Source of the DNA: Trebouxia sp. TZW2008
Lineage: Eukaryota; Chlorophyta; Trebouxiophyceae; Trebouxiales; Trebouxiaceae
DNA: 64,000 nucleotides
Direction: 5' to 3'
Assembly (NCBI GenBank): GCA_002118135.1
Contig: BDIU01000235.1
Coordinates: 1 to 64,000, forward strand
Part shown: positions 9,771-22,248 of the stretch, piece after piece
Numbering within the stretch: position 1 is the stretch's first letter
Layout: the number at the start of each line of letters is the position of its first letter
Made by a program: the position numbers and the translations under genes
The notes under the pieces: generated by a model
Told to the model about the DNA's origin: nothing
Databases searched by the model: none
What the model saw: the letters and a program-made list of their open reading frames with translations, nothing else

Positions 9771-12700
9771 ATGATAGCCGGAAGCAAAAGCGGTAAACGT
9801 AGTCCGGCTACGACCTCAGATCAGAAGGCTTGCAGTGATCAAAAGCCAGGTACGCTCAACTGTTTGCGGTCAGACTGGACTGACTGTACCAAGCTCGCGC
9901 AGAATTTTGCAGCAGTCCTCGAGCAACTTTTGCCGATGGTCTCAGTCACTGCTGTGCGCCCAGGTGTACCTGATAAGAAAAAAAGCAGGAATGCAGACCC
10001 TGGTGTCAGAGTGCAGGTAATCGTTTCTGTGAATATGACGTGTAGAATTGCCCGCAGCACAATGCTAAATGGACTGTACCTGCAGGGCGGAAGAATATAT
10101 TGCAGCAAAACTGGAACGACTTGCCATCAGGTGACTGGCCTGTGCTGTCATACATGTGCAACACCTGTGTCACTTGCTGTATTGCTTGCACAAGTGCTGA
10201 GGCAACTATTCACACATGCAGTGCCGGCAGAAGACTGTAGAAGACAAGAGGAAGTGCACAACATGCACACAGTACTTCTGTCCAAAGTGTCTGACCAACA
10301 GATATGGCTTGGACCAAGAGGAGGTGCGCAAGTGACAATACAAATTGATTTCTGATGCACAAAGCTTGTAAGCAAGTTGCATGCCCTTGCACTATGCACA
10401 AGCTCCTGACAGCACAGACGTCGCACACTATGTTGGCATGTGCTCCTATCTTGAAATGTGTGTCTGTATATCATGCAACAAGACTTGCAACCTGCTTGTT
10501 TACTCAAATGGGCCATTTTAGTGCGCCAAGTATGGTGTAGTCACAGGCTTGCTCACATGTTGCGTTGATGACCAATGCCATATGTGTGCGCCTGCGCCTG
10601 CCAGCAATGCTCATGTGCTCCTTTGGGTACAGGCTTCCAGAAAACCAGACTGGAGCTGTCCAAAGTGCCAGAAGAATTGCAGCTGCAGCTATTGCCGCAA
10701 GGTAGTGGGTCAATGCACTCAAACTGTCTTGTCCTTTCACTGTGACCTTGTCACATGCCTCACATGTTCTCCTGAAGTGAATTATCAGACATCAAAATTG
10801 TTGTCTACAATGCACTCGAGCTGTTTTGTCGTTGTCTAGTCGAGAGCGCAACACATGCCTTGACTGTTGTCTGGCATTGAAGGCAAGACATGTGACCATG
10901 TTCTTGTTCCATATGTTGTTGTGCAATTCCATCAATTTTCCAGGCAACACACAGCAATGCAGCTTTGTGCTGTCATCACACATGCTTACTGTTTACACAC
11001 TGCTTCTGATGTTGGTCTGCATTCTGATGCCTGATGTCAAGTTGAGCAAGTTTCACTTTTCTGCAGAAAACGCCTCAACAAAACTCGACAGACCTTGTCA
11101 GCAGAAACAAGCTAATGTCCTCTTTCCATTGAGCTTGTGTCTGGTGGCATTGTCTGTCAAGACACTTTGAGGCATTTGCTGTAAGAAACTCAAAATCTTC
11201 ACATCTTGCAACTCAAAATTTGCACAACTGCTTTCAGAGCTGCAGTTGGGCGTGCTGAGGTTTGATAGTTCAGGGGCAATGGATGATGTTATCCCTTGTG
11301 ACAATCAGACTGCTTCCAGGCTTGCAGCCTACTTTTCTGCGTTACCATGTCTGCAGCAAAGTTGCTGGCAGTCTGACCCTATCACTGATCACCCAGACAT
11401 CAACGTGCGCAGAAAAGGGAGTCCTTGTCAGCTGCCAAAAGCCTGAATTTGGAACTCATACCAAATATGCTGGATTGAATGCAAAGCTGATGTTGCTGTG
11501 CAGAGAGCTGGCTTGCCTCCAACTGGGATCCTTGCCATTGCAACCAGGGACCGTTGTATGCTGCACAATGCTGATGCTTTACCCTAGACTCTGATGTATA
11601 TGCTGCTTGTGCTTTGTTACAAACTTGGTGGTGCTGTGCAGAGAGCTGGCTTGCCCCCAACTGGGATTCTGGCCAATGCAGCCAAGACTCTGGGCTTCAC
11701 GTCAGTGGCGGCTCTGCTGGCAGTCAACCCAGATGCTGCCCAAGTTGTGCAGGCTGTCAAGGAAACCAACAGCCAAGCCCAGGTATGCCAGCTACTTGTT
11801 GCCCGGGGAATGAGTCCGTCAGCAAGGGGGCCAATGAAAGCGTCAATGTGTAGCAAACCAGCTGCAAGCAGTCATTCAGTTGCACACTGGCAAAATTCAA
11901 CCCAATGCTGGCCAAGTTATGCAAGCCATGAAGGAACCCAAAAGCCAAGCCCAGGTATGTCAGCTACTTGTCCCCCTGGTGGTTAATTCCAGGGGGCCAA
12001 TAAAACACTGATGCACAGCAACTCTGAACAGCAGATCAGCTGCAAGCAGTGTTCTAGTTCATGACAACTGTCACGCCCGTTAGTAGTCCCTGATTTAACC
12101 TGACATTTATGGAGCCAGTCATTGAATGCAGTTTAGAAATAAGAATATAGACAGCTGCACAGGCGTCATTTATGCGATGCTGTCTTGCACAGAAAGCCAT
12201 TGTCAGCGGTGGCTTCCGCAGCAAGCTCGTGCGGCTAAAATGAATAACTTTATGCAGTCAGCTCCTGCTTTGACCACAGCCCTCGCTCCGAAGCCACAGT
12301 CCTTCCACGACTTTTGAGAGCTCGCGCAGGGAGCGGAGCATATTGGCCACGAACGACAGGTGCATACATATCCGCAGCTGCTCCGCCGCATGAACTCGGT
12401 GCAGACCCGTTGTTGCAGGCGCAGCTTACGTATACCTTTGCAGCTGTAGCTGGTCTCGCGGTTGCGATACCTTACACGCAAATTAGCCATGGTAAGTGGA
12501 GTACACGCGACGCATCTTGATCATTCAGATGTGAAAGTGCCCTGCGTCTCGCAGTCTATGGAAAGGTGACCGCAAAACCAAAGCGCAGACGACCTTCTGT
12601 TGTCACGCAACGACGTCCTACCGAGAGAGAGCTCAGCAGAATGAAACGGGCTGAAGATCTATGGGTCAAAAACAACACGAAAAGCTTCTGGCTGCCAAAG

Positions 12701-15700
12701 CATTTGTCGGGCTGGCCTACCGAAACGTGGCCGGAGCCCCTACACGTGTTCGAGTACTATTTGTCTGATGGCAGCAACTCTTCAACAGCGCCAAAACCTG
12801 ACCAAATCGTCAGCAGCTTGAGGCAGTACTATCCAGAAGACAATGTGCTGATGCAATTTGCTGACTTTGTAGAAAATGCTGTGACACAAGATGAGGGTGT
12901 CACCCTTGAGAGCCAAACCCAGTTTGTCAAATGGGCAAGGTCAACTGATGGCTCCATCAAGCTTTTCTGAAAGCCTGTGCAGAGACATGTATCTTCGCAA
13001 ACCATGTTCAAGATTGCAACATAGACTCACTTTGCTGTTGACACAGGCTGCATGCAAAGCTTTGCAGTTGATCATAGAACAACACGCCAAAGAAGGGGTA
13101 CAATGCTGTAAGGTTATCAAAAAAACAAGTCAAACAAAAAGAAGTAGCAGAATACCAAAGAATTCAAAAATGTAAAGTAAACAGGTATTTGCTAGAAACT
13201 GCATTCTTGTACCGCTCATGATTATACTTGGAATTGTGCTCAGCCTTGCTGTCTGCTTACCCTGAATGGAGGGATCATGCCCAGACTGTGACACTACTGG
13301 CTGTTTGGTGGCATTCTTGCCTCTCATGGTGGGCATTGAAAAGAAAGTTGCTAATAATGACAAAATGTCTGCACAATCAAGAGCCTTCCTGCTGCTGCGT
13401 GACAAATCACTGAGCAACAAATGGCAAACTATGAAGTTCTGCATGCTATATCCTTTCACAGGGATCACACTGCAGCTGCTGCCATACAGCGTCTTCGATT
13501 CTTGTATGTAACATATGACATAGCATGCACTGGTGAATGAACAAGGATGGCATCAAAGAATTGCTTGCAATTTCTATTGAAGCTAGCCATGCTGTGAATT
13601 ACAAAAGTGTTGCGCTGTGCCTCCTGCCAGTCACATTACACTAGCATAGTAACATGTGCTTCTTGCTCCTGTAAACTGTCCAGCCATGCCATTTACTCAT
13701 GTCAGACAATATGCACATAACTAGCTAGGCCCTCTGAGGCTGTTTAGCATGCGGCTTAAGCAAGAAGTGAAAATGAAGATGGTTTGAGATCTTATTTACT
13801 GGTCTGATCTGCAATGCACTAAACAGAAACTCTTGTCAGTTGAAGTCTGAAAGATTGAGCCACCTATTGCGTTCAAGAGCGCAGAGTCATGGCAAAAATG
13901 AAGTCTCTTGATTTCAGTGTTGAGCTTTTGCTGTTGCATGTCAGGGTGATACTAAAGCTGAGGGAGGGCAGAAGACTCCTGCCAAGAAGGCAGGGCTGAA
14001 GAGGAAGAACAGTGAGCCATGTCAGGAGGACACTGGCGCAGTGCATGATCAGGGTTTGGGGCCCAGGCTCGTCCCCATGCCAGTGAGTAATTTATGTACA
14101 GTCATAAGATGGTGTCATGTCTAGACAGCAATTTGTGCAGTGCCTGATCAGGATCCGGACCCCAGGCTCATCCGCATGCCAGTGAGTCACTCAAGCTGAG
14201 TCATGAAATGTTGTCACGTCTAGACAGCAATTTGTGCAGTGCCTGATCAGGTCTGGAGCCCCGGGCTCATCCTGATGTCAGTCAGTCACTAAAGTTGAGT
14301 CATGAGATGATGTCAGATCTACACTGTGATTTGTGCAGTGTCTGATCAGACTTGAGCCCCAGGCTCATCCGATGCCAGTCAGTCACTCAAATCGAGTCAT
14401 GCAATGATGTCATGTTGGCACAACACTGCTGCGGTGACTCAACAGGATCTGGCTTCTAGGCTTATCCTCATGCTGGTGAGTCAGCCAAAATGAGTCACAG
14501 TATACAGTGTGACTCTCAGCTTGCAGTACAGGCTGGAATGAATTCAGATCATATCAAGGCATTTTGTGCAACTGGTCTTGCAAGCAATCTAGCAGCTTAT
14601 GTTCTGTCGTGTTTGGTTGCGTGCTGTGCCGCAAGCAGGCGACTCACTGAGCAACTCTTTTGCGTCTCAAGACAGCTTGCCTGGTTGACATGATTTAGGC
14701 TGAAGAAAAGACAGTGACTGAGCTTGCTTGCAGCCTGAACAGCTGAATGCCTTTGTATGTAAGGCTGAAGCTTCTGCTGCAGGCGCCTCAACCAGTCATG
14801 CTCAAGGCCCCATCAGTAGCAAGGGCTGCGCAGGGAAGGGCCCTGCCCTTGATTTGCCCACTGCCAGATGACTGTCCTGCAGGAGATCTTATTGAAGTGC
14901 TGGAGCTCTCACAGGTGACTGCATCTGTCTGTGAGCCTTACTGTGATTGTCGTCTCTGCATGCATGCTTGAGTCGATTCATTCAAGGCTTCAGCTTGATT
15001 CTTCCCACATGCATGATGTGAGAACTCAGGCCGACAGGTACACTGAGTGTGTGAACAATGCAGGCTCATCATGGTGTTTGACATGCAAACATACTGATAG
15101 TCTGGGTGGGGTTTGTGACTTGCAACCTAGCTTAGGCTCTGCACATGCAAAGTTGCTGACCTCAGAAAGGGTTGGCTTGCATACAGAGCTGCTGCATCAG
15201 CAAACTCAGGCATGTTGTGAACATCACTCAAAGCAATGCAAATCCTTGCACACCCAAAGTGCCCACATGGCCAAGTAAGCACCTTGTTGCTGCCTCAAGC
15301 CTGTACAGCTGCTGTGGCAACTCAGAGATGGCAAAGTCCTTGTGTCAGCACTAATTGGTGGCGTTCCTGATCTGTAATTGCTCATCAGCTGCCTGTGATG
15401 ATGCAGGTGTTCAGTCAGCATTTGTCCCTGCCACCAGACTCAGCAGCTGCCATAGCAGCTGAGCTGCTGCAAGGACCACATGTTGACGCCAATTCAATTG
15501 CAGCTGTTGGTGGAAGCCTGCTGACTCAGCTGCATGTGCAGCTGCTTTCTTTGGTAAGACATGCTAGGTTTGAGTCATGCGCTGGTACAGGCTGAAATTG
15601 CAAGCAGTTGCATAACATGGTCAGCAGCTTAATCGTGCCCCACTCAAGCTCGTTGTAATCTGCAGCTGTGCAGATATGGCCCCGTTGTGCAGGTTGGCTA

Positions 15701-18700
15701 TGGCCAAGGCCTTCCAAACCTGATGCTAAAGCCTGCAGTTTGCTGTGCCAAACAGGGAATCACCATACTCTTGTTCTCAGTGGTGAATTATATAAGATCC
15801 TTGTGTATTGTGTTTGACATTCCAACATCGATTTACTGCAAATTCCACAGTTTGCACTGCATGTCCGTGATTCACACTGTCAATGACCACATATTGCACT
15901 GTTACACATTGCGTGTTGGGTATGACGTGTCGTGCTTCGTTGCAAAAGCTGTCAGACATCATTAGGAGGGCACTGGTTTTGCTAGTGAGCATCATGCACG
16001 CTGCATGCAGCGCACCCAAGCACTCATACATAGCCTCTTTTGCTGCTTTGTTGCTCGGCACATGGATTTGATTTTGCTACTCAGCACCATGCAAGCTGTA
16101 CACAGTGCACGAAAGCACTCGTGCATGGCCTCTTTTCTTGCTTTGTTCCTGGAGAAATTGATCATGTGTCGCACTTTATCACATCTGGCTTGTGTCACCA
16201 CTGGCTTTGTACATTTACAACAACAATGAGAGGTGGCCTGAAATAAGTCACTGCAGTGCATCCCATTATGTCCATGACAAGTTGGGATCATGAAGTATCT
16301 GTTGTGTACATGCAGTTGTGTCTCAATTGCTACGGCCGTGTGATGTTGCAAGACAAGTGTTGGTGTTGTTCTACCACGATTGGACTGTGGCACATGTACA
16401 CGACCCAGCAGAAACATGAAGTAGTTTGTGGCGTTCATGCAGTTGTACAAAGCCCAGGAGGTGAAGATCAATGTGACAAAGGACACCTGGCAGCAGGAGA
16501 CGTGCGACCGCTTCCAGCATCCCTTTTCAGAATCCTGCCTGGCCAGCTCAACCACAAACAGCCAGGCACCTGTGAGTGGGGCAGATTTTGGCAGTGCCCT
16601 GGACAGGGCAGGGCAATCCCATACAGCCCTGGATGGATTTCCTGGTTCTCAAGGCAGCAACTCATCAGCAGAGGCTGTGCCTGGGGCCGCCCCAAACAGG
16701 GCAGGGCAGCACCAGACAGCCCCAGATGACTACTGGCAGCTTGCACCTGGAGTTCGCTTGGCTATGTTGCGCAGCCTTTGCCATGCAGCATTGAACACAT
16801 ATATATTCAGGTGAGCATTGTCACTGCGGGTGACTGACATTGCTCAGCTGTGCATTTGCCATGCGGCAATGACGACATACATTTTCAGGTGGTCACTCAC
16901 CAAGTGGCTCTGAACAAAAACGCTTTGGACACAGGTCTGTGCTTTAAATGCATCTACCATGGTCTTGAATGGTCTCAATAGCAACTAATGAACGCTCAAC
17001 ATCAGCAGTGATGATGGTAAAAATGAGGGTTTGCAAGCCAGATTACACAAGGCTAAGCTGTGCGTTAGAGCACCATCTTCCTCTTTTGGGAGAAAAAGAA
17101 AGGATGAACACATACATTTTCAAGTGAGCATTTCTGTGCCGGGTTACCCGAGTTGCCAAGCTGCATGTTTGCCATGCGGCGCTGAACACCTGATTTTCAG
17201 GTGATCACTTACAAAATGACTCTGGACAAAAATGCTTTGAACACATTTCACAAGTCACCTTGTTTTTTATACGGACCTAGCAATTTCATGAAACCTCATT
17301 AGCAAGCGAGAACGCTTGACACCATCAATAATGATCGCAATGATCAGTGTTGGCAAACCACTGTGCAGTTTTCATGCACCATGAACATGTACATCCTCAG
17401 GTGAGTACATAAATGCCAGGTTACAGAAGTTGCTTAGCTGTACATCTGCCATGCAGCAATAATGACATTCCAGGCAAGCAACCAGTTGACTCATGCACGC
17501 CATGTCACATGACGTGGTAATCAAAGGAGAGCTGTATTGCAAACATACAAGCATCACCCTGGATGCAGGAAAAGCAGCATGAGAGTTGCTTTTCCTGCAT
17601 TCAGGCAGCACGCTAGTACAGCCATGGAGAGTGCCAGTGCTGAAGAGCATGTGCACACGGAGGCTTTAGTGGATCAGCAGAAGCAGGCACAGACAGACAT
17701 CAAGAGGCTGTGTCCGGGCCGCACCTTTACCAGCATATCCTTCAAGGATCCACGGAACTCATGCTACAGGATGTGGATTTTTGTCTGCAGGGAGCACATT
17801 GATACAGCCATGGAGAGTGCAAGTGCTGAGGAGAAGGTGCACAAGGAGGCTCTAATGGAGCGGCGCAAGCAGGCACGGACAGACATCAAGCGCCTGCAAG
17901 AGGAGGAGATCAAGCTGCTCATTGCCAAGTAAATAGACTCGTTGTGCCCCAATCTTTGTCTTCTTTCCCTTTCACTTCCTCTTCCCTGTCCTCCTCTTTC
18001 TCCTCTTCTTCTGCCTCCTCTCATGCTCATGCTTCTCCTTCTTCTTCCCCTGTCCCCATTCCGATTCCCCTTCCCTTCCCCTCGCCTTCCTTCTCTTTCT
18101 GCTGATGCAAACTGCACAAGGCTTGGAGCAAGTTGCTATGGTCACAACCCATCAGACAGATGTTGTGCCTGATGTATGTCAATGCATTTGCCCTTAGTGT
18201 GGTCACAGCTTGTGACGACAGCCGATTATCTGGAGGCTATTTCCTTCTTCTGTAACGCCTCAGATGATAATGCAATCTCAGTAGCAAGCATGTGGACGAT
18301 GCAAACATCTTACAAACGCTCATCAGCTGCATTTGATTGCGGGAGACATATGCCACCAATTTCAAGCCAGCAAGTCTATCTAGCCAAACTGCAAATTAGT
18401 CCCATCGGCGGCTTTGTGTCATCTTCTGACAGTGACATTGTCAGCCCCTTTTTGGCTCTGGTGCTTTTGAGATATAATCACAGTCTAATGCAGTGGGTTT
18501 GCACGCAGTGGGCAAGGCGTGGCGATGACCCTAGAGGAGCAGAAGAAGAAGTTGGCAGCAGCCAGGGCCAAAGCACAGAGCACTTTAGCCAGGGAGGATT
18601 CTGAAGAGGTAACATGGGGGCCAGCCCAGAGGAGGGTCAGGGGGGTGTGCTTGGGGTGCGATAGAGATGGGCTGTGCCATTGGCAGCTCCTGTGTGCTGA

Positions 18701-20275
18701 TGCCTTTCAAGGTATGTGTATTTGTTGCTGACAATGCAATCAATGTTTGAGTTGTCTTCATGCATTACACATAAGAAGCTGTCAACTTGTACAAATGTGC
18801 TTCAGATTCCTTGCCCACAAAGAGCTCAACCCTGCTGCTCATCCCAAACGTCGTAGCTCACCACACCAAAGTCACAGCTACTCAACCACTTTTCCCATGT
18901 TGACATCAGCACTGACATATCTGTTGGCAGCTACTGCTTAAATTCAAGCAGACGAGCTGCTCTGCAAAGTGTGCTGGTTACTACACAAAGGCAGGAAAGC
19001 CCTTAATGTCTTTTGCAAAATCTGCTATGGGTCCTGCTAATCTGCTCCTCACCGATTGCCTGACTTTGTATAGTTTCAAAATTTTCAGGTGACTTGCTGG
19101 TTCAGACAGCAGACGGTGATCAGCATGAGAGCTGGCATGCTCAGCATGACGCAGCAGCTGTGGGAGAAGCTCTTGACCCCAGAGGGCTGTGTGAGGGAGC
19201 CCTGAAGAAGAGCATTGCTGCTGCATTCAGCTCAGATGGTGAGAGCAGGCTGCATTGCAGTGAAAATGCTGCGTTGGCATGCGAAGCTGCAATGACTGCT
19301 GTTTGCAACTGAAGTGTGGGCGCTATACATATGATGCCATGATGTTATACGCCACAGGAGATTTTGATTTTGTGACTTCAGGCATGCTGAATAAGTGATG
19401 TCGTCACACCACATCATGCATTGTGCATTGCTGCTTGTAAAGCGCTATATGCTAGGACCTGCTTGTTCAGCATGCCACAAGCATCCCATGTCATCAAGGC
19501 CTAAACTCAACACTCAAGCCTCTCTTGTTGGATAGATACTCTGCTTATATCATGATTATCACCGTCTTTGCCATCGCCCCCAGCATGAGTCCATGCTTGT
19601 CAGATTCCTGGGAAAAGTTGAGAATAGTTGCAAACAAGTGGAAATCTGATATTATCTTTTGAGAATATACAATATAATCAGCCGGATACATTGTTGTGAG
19701 GAGAACTGCACACTGACATTGCCACTGCTGCTGTAGGCATTGGCAAGCGGTCTGGCGTCCAAGACAGTGCTGTTGAACATGCAGCTGACAGCAAAGTCAA
19801 CCAGCAGGATAAGAGAAGCAATGCAGCAGCCAGCAAAGGCCTTATTTTAGACCGGCATGAGGCGAATGACCAGCAGGCTGCTTCCAGGAACAGCCCTGCT
19901 GCTCATGCTGTTGCTGCCCCTGATAAGCCCAAATCAAAAACAGCAAAGAGGAAACTGCAAGCGGGCAAGCATGCAGATCCTCCCACACAATCTGATGCTA
20001 GTGTTGCGGCAGCTGTTGAAACCAAGTCAACAATGGGTGTTGGTTCAGAACCACAGCAGGGACAGGCTCCACAGAAGCAGGACAAGCAGGCAGCAAGTCA
20101 AGGCCAAAATCCGTTTGTTGTAGCAGCTGAGCAAACAACTTCAAACCGCAAAGGCACCAAGGCAAATCTGCAGGGCAGTAGGAAAGGCAAAAGAGCCTGT
20201 AAGGCTAGCAAGAAGGCAGTGGATGCACAGCCAGATGCTCAAACCAGAAGCAGGAAGCAGAAGGTTGCTGAGTGA
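9771..20275 (+). CDS. DDR/CDCA7-like protein: 4CXXC_R1 zinc finger, DDT and WHIM-like regions
   Basis: Predicted nuclear chromatin factor. Exons assigned: 9771-10016, 10086-10130, 10222-10323, 10633-10701, 11642-11782, 13945-14082, 14783-14914, 15407-15553, 16443-16810, 17791-17928, 18509-18608, 19089-19238, 19737-20275. The zinc finger is spelled across five exons: PGVRVQ, GGRIYCSKTGTTCHQ, CRQKTVEDKRKCTTC with YFCPKCLTNRYG, DWSCPKCQKNCSCSYCRK, then GLPPTGILANAAKTLGF. A DDT-like region follows (GDLIEVLELSQ, VFSQHLSLPP, LHVQLLSL). A WHIM-like motif (LAPGVRLAMLRSLCHAALN) and a charged coiled coil follow, then a basic Ser/Ala/Lys-rich tail. In plants this domain order is that of DDT-related (DDR) subunits of ISWI remodelling complexes; the zinc finger alone is shared with animal CDCA7. 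Most junctions agree in phase; 18608/19089 does not, so a small exon may be missing there. Confidence 0.85.
11504..11565 (+). pseudogene. Decayed copy of the zinc-finger terminal exon
   Basis: The same gcag|agagctggcttgcc start as the functional exon at 11642 occurs 138 bp upstream. It codes for RAGLPPTGILAIATR and then loses homology. It is a further exon-plus-intron tandem duplicate. Confidence 0.85.
11905..12035 (+). pseudogene. Decayed copy of the 3' part of exon 11642-11782
   Basis: A stretch resembling the codons for AAQVVQAVKETNSQAQ plus the donor gtatgtcagctacttg repeats about 170 bp downstream of the real exon end. It includes the 'gggggccaat' block of the intron. The reading frame differs and no acceptor is kept. 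Confidence 0.8.
12240..12970 (+). CDS. Unknown small gene nested in a DDR-gene intron
   Basis: Two exons are clear: an upstream one ending at 12491 (...LTYTFAAVAGLAVAIPYTQI) and a second from 12555 to the TGA at 12968-12970, joined in phase across a 63-bp intron. The second exon starts VYGKVTAKPKRRRPSVV and ends STDGSIKLF. A hydrophobic segment, possibly membrane-spanning, precedes a basic linker and an acidic C-terminal region. The start is uncertain. ATG 12240 and ATG 12252 open MNNFMQSAPALTTALAPKPQ, which looks like an organelle transit peptide but hits a stop at 12315-12317 in another frame. A frame shift, sequence error or unseen splice near 12300 is needed. The CpG-richer sequence at 12180-12400 resembles the 5' ends of other genes here. 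Function unknown. Confidence 0.55.
14083..14490 (+). repeat. Four decayed copies of the exon end at 14040-14082
   Basis: The 3' end of exon 13945-14082 (DQGLGPRLVPMP then gtgagt) recurs with its intron start near 14132, 14236, 14337 and 14433, about 96-104 bp apart. Copies 2 and 3 are still open (VPDQDPDPRLIRMP and VPDQVWSPGLILMS) with plausible donors. Copy 4 has an in-frame stop, and copy 5 is strongly diverged. Some may be spliced as alternative exons. Confidence 0.85.
15960..16150. repeat. Intronic tandem duplication, about 105-bp unit
   Basis: Two diverged units carry 'agcatcatgcacgctgcatg' and 'agcaccatgcaagctgtaca' followed by a shared 'cctcttttgctgctttgtt' block. They lie in the DDR-gene intron 15554-16442 and show no coding signal. 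Confidence 0.75.
16811..17480 (+). repeat. Decayed copies of the WHIM-exon 3' end
   Basis: The end of exon 16443-16810 (tttgccatgcagcattgaac...ttcag|gtgagc) recurs near 16850-16890, 17105-17205 and 17385-17465. The intron blocks 'tctgaacaaaaacgctttg' and 'tctggacaaaaatgctttg' repeat too. None keeps a complete open exon with both splice sites. Confidence 0.85.
17605..17730 (+). pseudogene. Alternative or decayed copy of coiled-coil exon 17791-17928
   Basis: After ttcag the copy reads RQHASTAMESASAEEHVHTE and on to QTDIKRLCPG. It has the same acceptor phase as the functional exon (REHIDTAMESASAEEKVHKE...). It stays open but lacks a good donor where the real exon continues QEEEIKLLIA. It could still be used as an alternative exon. 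Confidence 0.75.
17953..18106. repeat. Long polypyrimidine tract, about 150 bp
   Basis: An almost pure C/T stretch (cttcttccc-type runs) on the plus strand lies in the DDR-gene intron 17929-18508. Such homopurine-homopyrimidine DNA can form triplex (H-DNA) structures. Confidence 0.9.
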
Positions 20276-20741
20276 AGTACATGTCTGTCACACTGTCACA
20301 GTGCTCTAGAACAGCATTTCTGTTACAGGGCAAACTTAATTGGCTCTCTGACACGTAGCTAGCATACCCTTTTCATGCGCCCCATTACAATTTCAGCGTA
20401 AATTCACAAGTGAAAATCCAGTGAATACATGTGTGAAGGTCGTGGATCATTCACGCTTTTTTGTGCACCAGACTCCAAGACCTGATGAGCTATCCTAGTG
20501 CTCCTGAGTGCATCAACGAGCATCAACGCCGTTTGTCAGATCTCCTTTCACAAGGCACACATAATCGCCTCTAACGTTGCAGATCGAGAAATTTGAACTA
20601 CTGATGTGCACATGGCTGTCATGGCTACAAGACATATGTGTGTCTGCTTGAAGAAGTGCATAAGCTCAAGTGTGACTGGTGTCACAGCCTTTCTCATGCC
20701 CAAGTGACCTTCAGACGCACGGACCCTCTTGCATCTTCGGC

Positions 20742-21642
20742 ATGCATGCGCAGATGCATGACATCCTAGGCCCATTCCAAGAAAACATCAAAAAAGCTGT
20801 CTCGGCGCATTCGGGAGCTGACGTCGCCTTTGTCACCAGAAAGTTGATTCCTGACAAGACCTTGTTTAGCAGGGAGTTTGTCGAAGCAGAACCGCCGATG
20901 CGCTTCGTGCTGCCGCATCCCTCGCAGGATCAGGCTGTGGACATTTCTCAGGAAGACCTTGACAGGGCTCCTGAATGTGTGCTATCGATAGCAGCTCGAT
21001 TGTCGAGAAAAGAGCCGGTCACGCTGGTTGAATGGCCTGCTCCTGATATCAAAGTGCTGCAGGTCAGCCTCAGACTCTCGCAACTGCCTCTGTCTGCACA
21101 TGTTTCTGCAAATGGAGCTGCAGCTGGCTTTATGACCTTGAACATAAGCTTGACATCACAAGTGTCAACACATGATACTGCAGGCAGTGGCAAATTGCTT
21201 ATCTGGCAGTACAACAGCCAGCCCCTTGCCTACACTTGATCTGACTAGCAAGCAGAGGGTACAGACAGCCTTGGAACACTTCAACATCCCAGATCACTTG
21301 TGGCCCCTTGGAATCACTTTGACAGCTATGCTGATTAATAACAGTGAGAAGTCGACTGACCAAGTATGGACACTAGTGAAGACTGAGCTGAAACGGCGAG
21401 CAGCAGATCCTGGCCCGCTTGTGAGCAGCATTTCCATACAATTTTGGCTGCTTTGGGAGGAAAGTGAGCTACGTATATGCCCCATGAGTGAGACTGATAG
21501 CCCGTGTGTACAGCAAAGTTACCTCACTCCACGGGTGAAAGTCCCACCGGAAGCGGCAGAGCGCTTGCAGAATTTGGCAGCTGTTGAGCACATCTATCTT
21601 AAGGTCATCGATGGCAACACCATTCACGTTAAGCTCCCGTAG
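20742..21642 (+). CDS. Unknown 228-residue protein, three exons
   Basis: Exons 20742-21062, 21184-21420 and 21514-21642 all join in phase 0 with good GT-AG sites. The protein starts MHAQMHDILGPFQENIKKAV and ends VIDGNTIHVKLP before TAG. An alternative ATG at 20754 is in frame. It is a mixed charged soluble protein without an obvious signal peptide or membrane helix. The middle exon has a repeated helical pattern (RVQTALEHFNIPDHLWPLGI). I do not recognise a family. A CpG-richer 5' region at 20690-20900 supports a true gene start. The gap 20276-20741 before it shows no feature. Confidence 0.7.
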
Positions 21643-22248
21643 TCCAAACTTGCTGCATTTGGTGGCAAAAAAGAAGTGTTGTGCAGATTGCACAAAATTT
21701 TGTGCGGCGCATCTCTTGGTACATATGTGCATGATCATGTCCATGTGACAATGCTGCTAAGAGAGCAGGTTGGCTCTACTGAAGTCAGTAGATGTGCGTC
21801 CTGATAAGAAGTAGACTGCTCAGCATTAGAAACTTGATATAGACTTGATCAAAGCTGCTGGCATAAGTTGTATCATTTCATTCCTTACAAAGTAACTTGC
21901 TCAATTTGGACTGCCTTTCATGAAAGGATGCTGCCACGGCAGATCATCATTGAGAGCAACTGAGAAGCTGCACCTGCAAAAATGTTCATGATGGGCTGCT
22001 GCTGGTGCTTTGTGATGGCAAGATGAGATTATGCAAAGCAGACCTGGAAAGGACTAGACAGCTGCACAGAGCAAGACAGTCTGCTGAGCCAGAATCCTGC
22101 CCAGTGGTCAAGTCAAAAGCTGCGGGGTTCAGTCCACTAACCGCAGCCTTGTGAGGGCTATTTGAAAAGGTCGCTAGCGTAGTTCTGCTCCACTCGCGCA
22201 TAGAAAAAACACTTCTGACAAGTCCGCATCCAGCAGCTGTCTTCAAAG

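Noticed and set aside
15674..15760. Extra DDR-gene exon after gttgtgcag at about 15691
   Set aside because: Exons 15407-15553 and 16443-16810 already join in phase 0, and the candidate lacks a donor in frame.
17537..17932. One continuous 131-codon exon covering both coiled-coil copies
   Set aside because: The stretch between the copies (17731-17790) does not resemble the family, and a clean acceptor at 17790 matches the phase of the upstream exon.
22060..22170. Possible tRNA with 'ggttcagtcc' near 22120
   Set aside because: No A-box, anticodon stem or acceptor stem could be drawn.
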